Source: Gordonibacter faecis
GTDB lineage: Bacteria > Actinomycetota > Coriobacteriia > Coriobacteriales > Eggerthellaceae
DNA: 64,000 nucleotides
Direction: 5' to 3'
NCBI RefSeq assembly: GCF_030077735.1
Contig: NZ_JASJEU010000004.1
Location: 26,399 to 90,398 of the forward strand
This document shows positions 62,930 through 64,000 of this stretch, piece after piece; positions within the stretch are counted from its first letter, which is position 1; each line of letters starts with the position of its first letter. The notes beneath the pieces were generated by a model. That model was not told the origin of the DNA, ran no database searches, and saw only the letters and a program-made list of their open reading frames with translations. Position numbers and translations under genes: made by a program.

Positions 62930-63295
62930 CTAGCGGCCGGTGCGGACGTTCTCGACACCCTGCTTCACGTTATCCTTCGCGTCGACGGCGGCCTCTTTGA
63001 TAGCCTCGCCAGCCTTGCCGAGCGAGTCCTTGATGGAGTCCATGAAGTCGCCGCCCTTTTCATCCTTGCGCGCCTCGTGCTGCTGAGCACGCATGGCGGC
63101 ATCCGTGCTGCCCGTGCGCTGCGCAATCTCGTGCTCGCGGTCGGCGGCGGCATCTTCGGCCTTGCGCTCGTTCATGCCGGCTTTAGCCTCGTGGAAGGCG
63201 TCTTTCACGTTGTTCTTCACGTCGTGCGCCATGTCCTTCGCGCCGTTCTTCATGTCGACGGACGCGTCGCCCGTTTTGAATGCTCGATCAACCAT
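62930..63295 (-). CDS. Small hydrophilic amphipathic-helix protein (LEA-like)
   Basis: I do not recognise a named family. The 121-residue product is very hydrophilic, rich in Ala, Lys, Asp and Glu with no Cys or Trp. It shows 11-residue-like repeats such as AKDMAHDVKNNVKDAFHEAK and DSLGKAGEAIKEAAVDAKDN, as in LEA or CsbD-type stress proteins. AAAGGAG precedes the ATG. A role in stress or desiccation tolerance is only a guess. Confidence 0.7.
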   Translation of the reverse strand: MVDRAFKTGDASVDMKNGAKDMAHDVKNNVKDAFHEAKAGMNERKAEDAAADREHEIAQRTGSTDAAMRAQQHEARKDEKGGDFMDSIKDSLGKAGEAIKEAAVDAKDNVKQGVENVRTGR

Positions 63296-63422
63296 GGTCG
63301 TGCTCCTTTCAGGGGGGATGTGAAATCGCCCTCAATTCTACGTGCGCGGTGCGTGCCGTCGGCTGCCGCGCGACAACGGCGCCGCAACGGTTTTGCCACA
63401 GGGGTGGCGAAGGTGCGCGAGC

Positions 63423-63716
63423 CTACCAGCCTTGCGGGCCGTACGGCGGGCGCTCGGCACGTTCCTGGGACTCGTTTTCGATTTGCTCGGTTTCCTCTTC
63501 GGCCTGGTCGAAGTCGAATGCGGTGCCGGCGGCTTCGACGGATTTCTTTTCGTTGTCCTCGTCGCTGCCGTCGCCATCCACGGCTGCGACGTATTCCTCG
63601 GCCTCGCGCTTGGCCTCTTCCTCGATGCGCTCCAGGTCCTCGGCCGCCGCGCGGTTGAGTTCTGCCTGCGATGCCTCGCCGATACGCGTGCCTTCTTCAG
63701 TGATGGTGATTGCCAT
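63423..63716 (-). CDS. Small acidic protein, unknown
   Basis: This 97-residue protein is strongly acidic, with a helical first half (EASQAELNRAAAEDLERIEE) and a disordered Asp/Glu-rich second half ending PPYGPQGW. It has a good ribosome site (GAAAGGAG). No family is recognised. It lies next to the LEA-like gene in the same direction, with 127 bases between them. Confidence 0.65.
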   Translation of the reverse strand: MAITITEEGTRIGEASQAELNRAAAEDLERIEEEAKREAEEYVAAVDGDGSDEDNEKKSVEAAGTAFDFDQAEEETEQIENESQERAERPPYGPQGW

Positions 63717-63906
63717 GAGCTGGCTCCTTTCGCCTGCGGGCGCCTGGGCGCCCCGCGTTGCTGCTTGTCGCCGCCCATTGTACGCACCACCCCACCCCCA
63801 AGCGATGACCGCCCGAACACGAACCCGTGACGCTTTTCTACGGGGATGGGGATGTGCGGGAAGGAAGAGGAAATAGGGAAGTTGGGAAGGTGATCTGGGT
63901 TGGATT

Positions 63907-63944
63907 TTCCGCCTTCGGCGGAGAGGGCGATTCGTGAATCGCCC
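63907..63944. repeat. Dispersed hairpin repeats at the right edge
   Basis: TCCGCC-TTC-GGCGGA is followed by GGGCGATTCGTGAATCGCCC (63925-63944), the fourth member of the 20-base palindrome family. Nothing else is seen from 63717 to 64000. Confidence 0.6.
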
Positions 63945-64000
63945 CTCATATACTCTTTATGTCGCCAGATTTATGGCGAGTACGTCCTTTCCAATGTAGG

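Overview
The window reads as a chromosomal segment of a high-GC Gram-positive from the class Coriobacteriia (Actinomycetota), most likely family Eggerthellaceae. This is inferred from protein flavour, gene order (aro/efp/acc/nusB/dxs cluster, OadA-type carboxyltransferase fused to a BCCP, SEC-C methionine aminopeptidase) and many dispersed hairpin repeats. No rRNA or tRNA gene is present, so the genus cannot be fixed. Most genes are housekeeping and run leftward (minus strand). The islands that differ are a YafQ-type toxin-antitoxin pair (4.2-4.7 kb), a lower-GC surface-protein cassette (9.1-13.9 kb) and a decayed toxin-antitoxin module next to a Fic gene (36.5-37.9 kb).

Layout. 0-4 kb: map, a TVP38/DedA-like membrane protein, degV and an orphan LytTR response regulator. 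4-9 kb: an intact antitoxin/YafQ pair, then pheS-pheT behind a T-box leader. 9-14 kb: a leucine-rich-repeat/DUF6273 surface protein gene followed by an InlB B-repeat protein gene. The first is interrupted by two 12-bp poly-G tracts, each one base off frame, which is the hallmark of a slipped-strand phase-variable gene. 14-24 kb: an MFS exporter, uvrB (LexA box), coaE-mnmA, an OatA-like acyltransferase and rpsA. 24-30 kb: a GAF/GGDEF/PAS/GGDEF/EAL protein, a Fur/PerR regulator, a GNAT enzyme, a 57-codon DUF1508 gene and a PiT phosphate transporter.

30-50 kb is a long leftward biosynthetic block: alaS-ruvX-mltG-yqeG-aroE-aroC-aroK-aroB-aroQ-pepP-efp, then carboxyltransferase/BCCP fusion-accC-asp23-nusB-xseB-dxs. 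Many of its genes overlap by 1-20 bases. The Fic gene and toxin-antitoxin remnant sit inside this block between efp and the accB position. 50-54 kb: an AI-2E family transporter, a DUF948-like protein, rarA (LexA box) and, beside rarA, a structured RNA candidate that fits 6S RNA. 54-60 kb: pstSCAB followed by a PhoB/PhoR-type two-component pair. 60-64 kb: a molbindin, a 14-TM MFS exporter and two small hydrophilic proteins.

How parts work together. A shared 19-bp sequence lies upstream of pstS, of the response regulator and of the PiT gene, which suggests one Pho regulon across about 30 kb. uvrB and rarA share GAAC-N4-GTTC boxes and so probably belong to the SOS response. The most interesting observation is the double poly-G switch in the surface protein gene. 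Others are the circularly permuted PstS, the carboxyltransferase fusion in the accB slot, the decayed DinJ-YafQ module and palindromic elements with a conserved core and copy-specific arms just downstream of two aminoacyl-tRNA synthetase genes. All functional statements come from reading motifs by eye; no database search was run.
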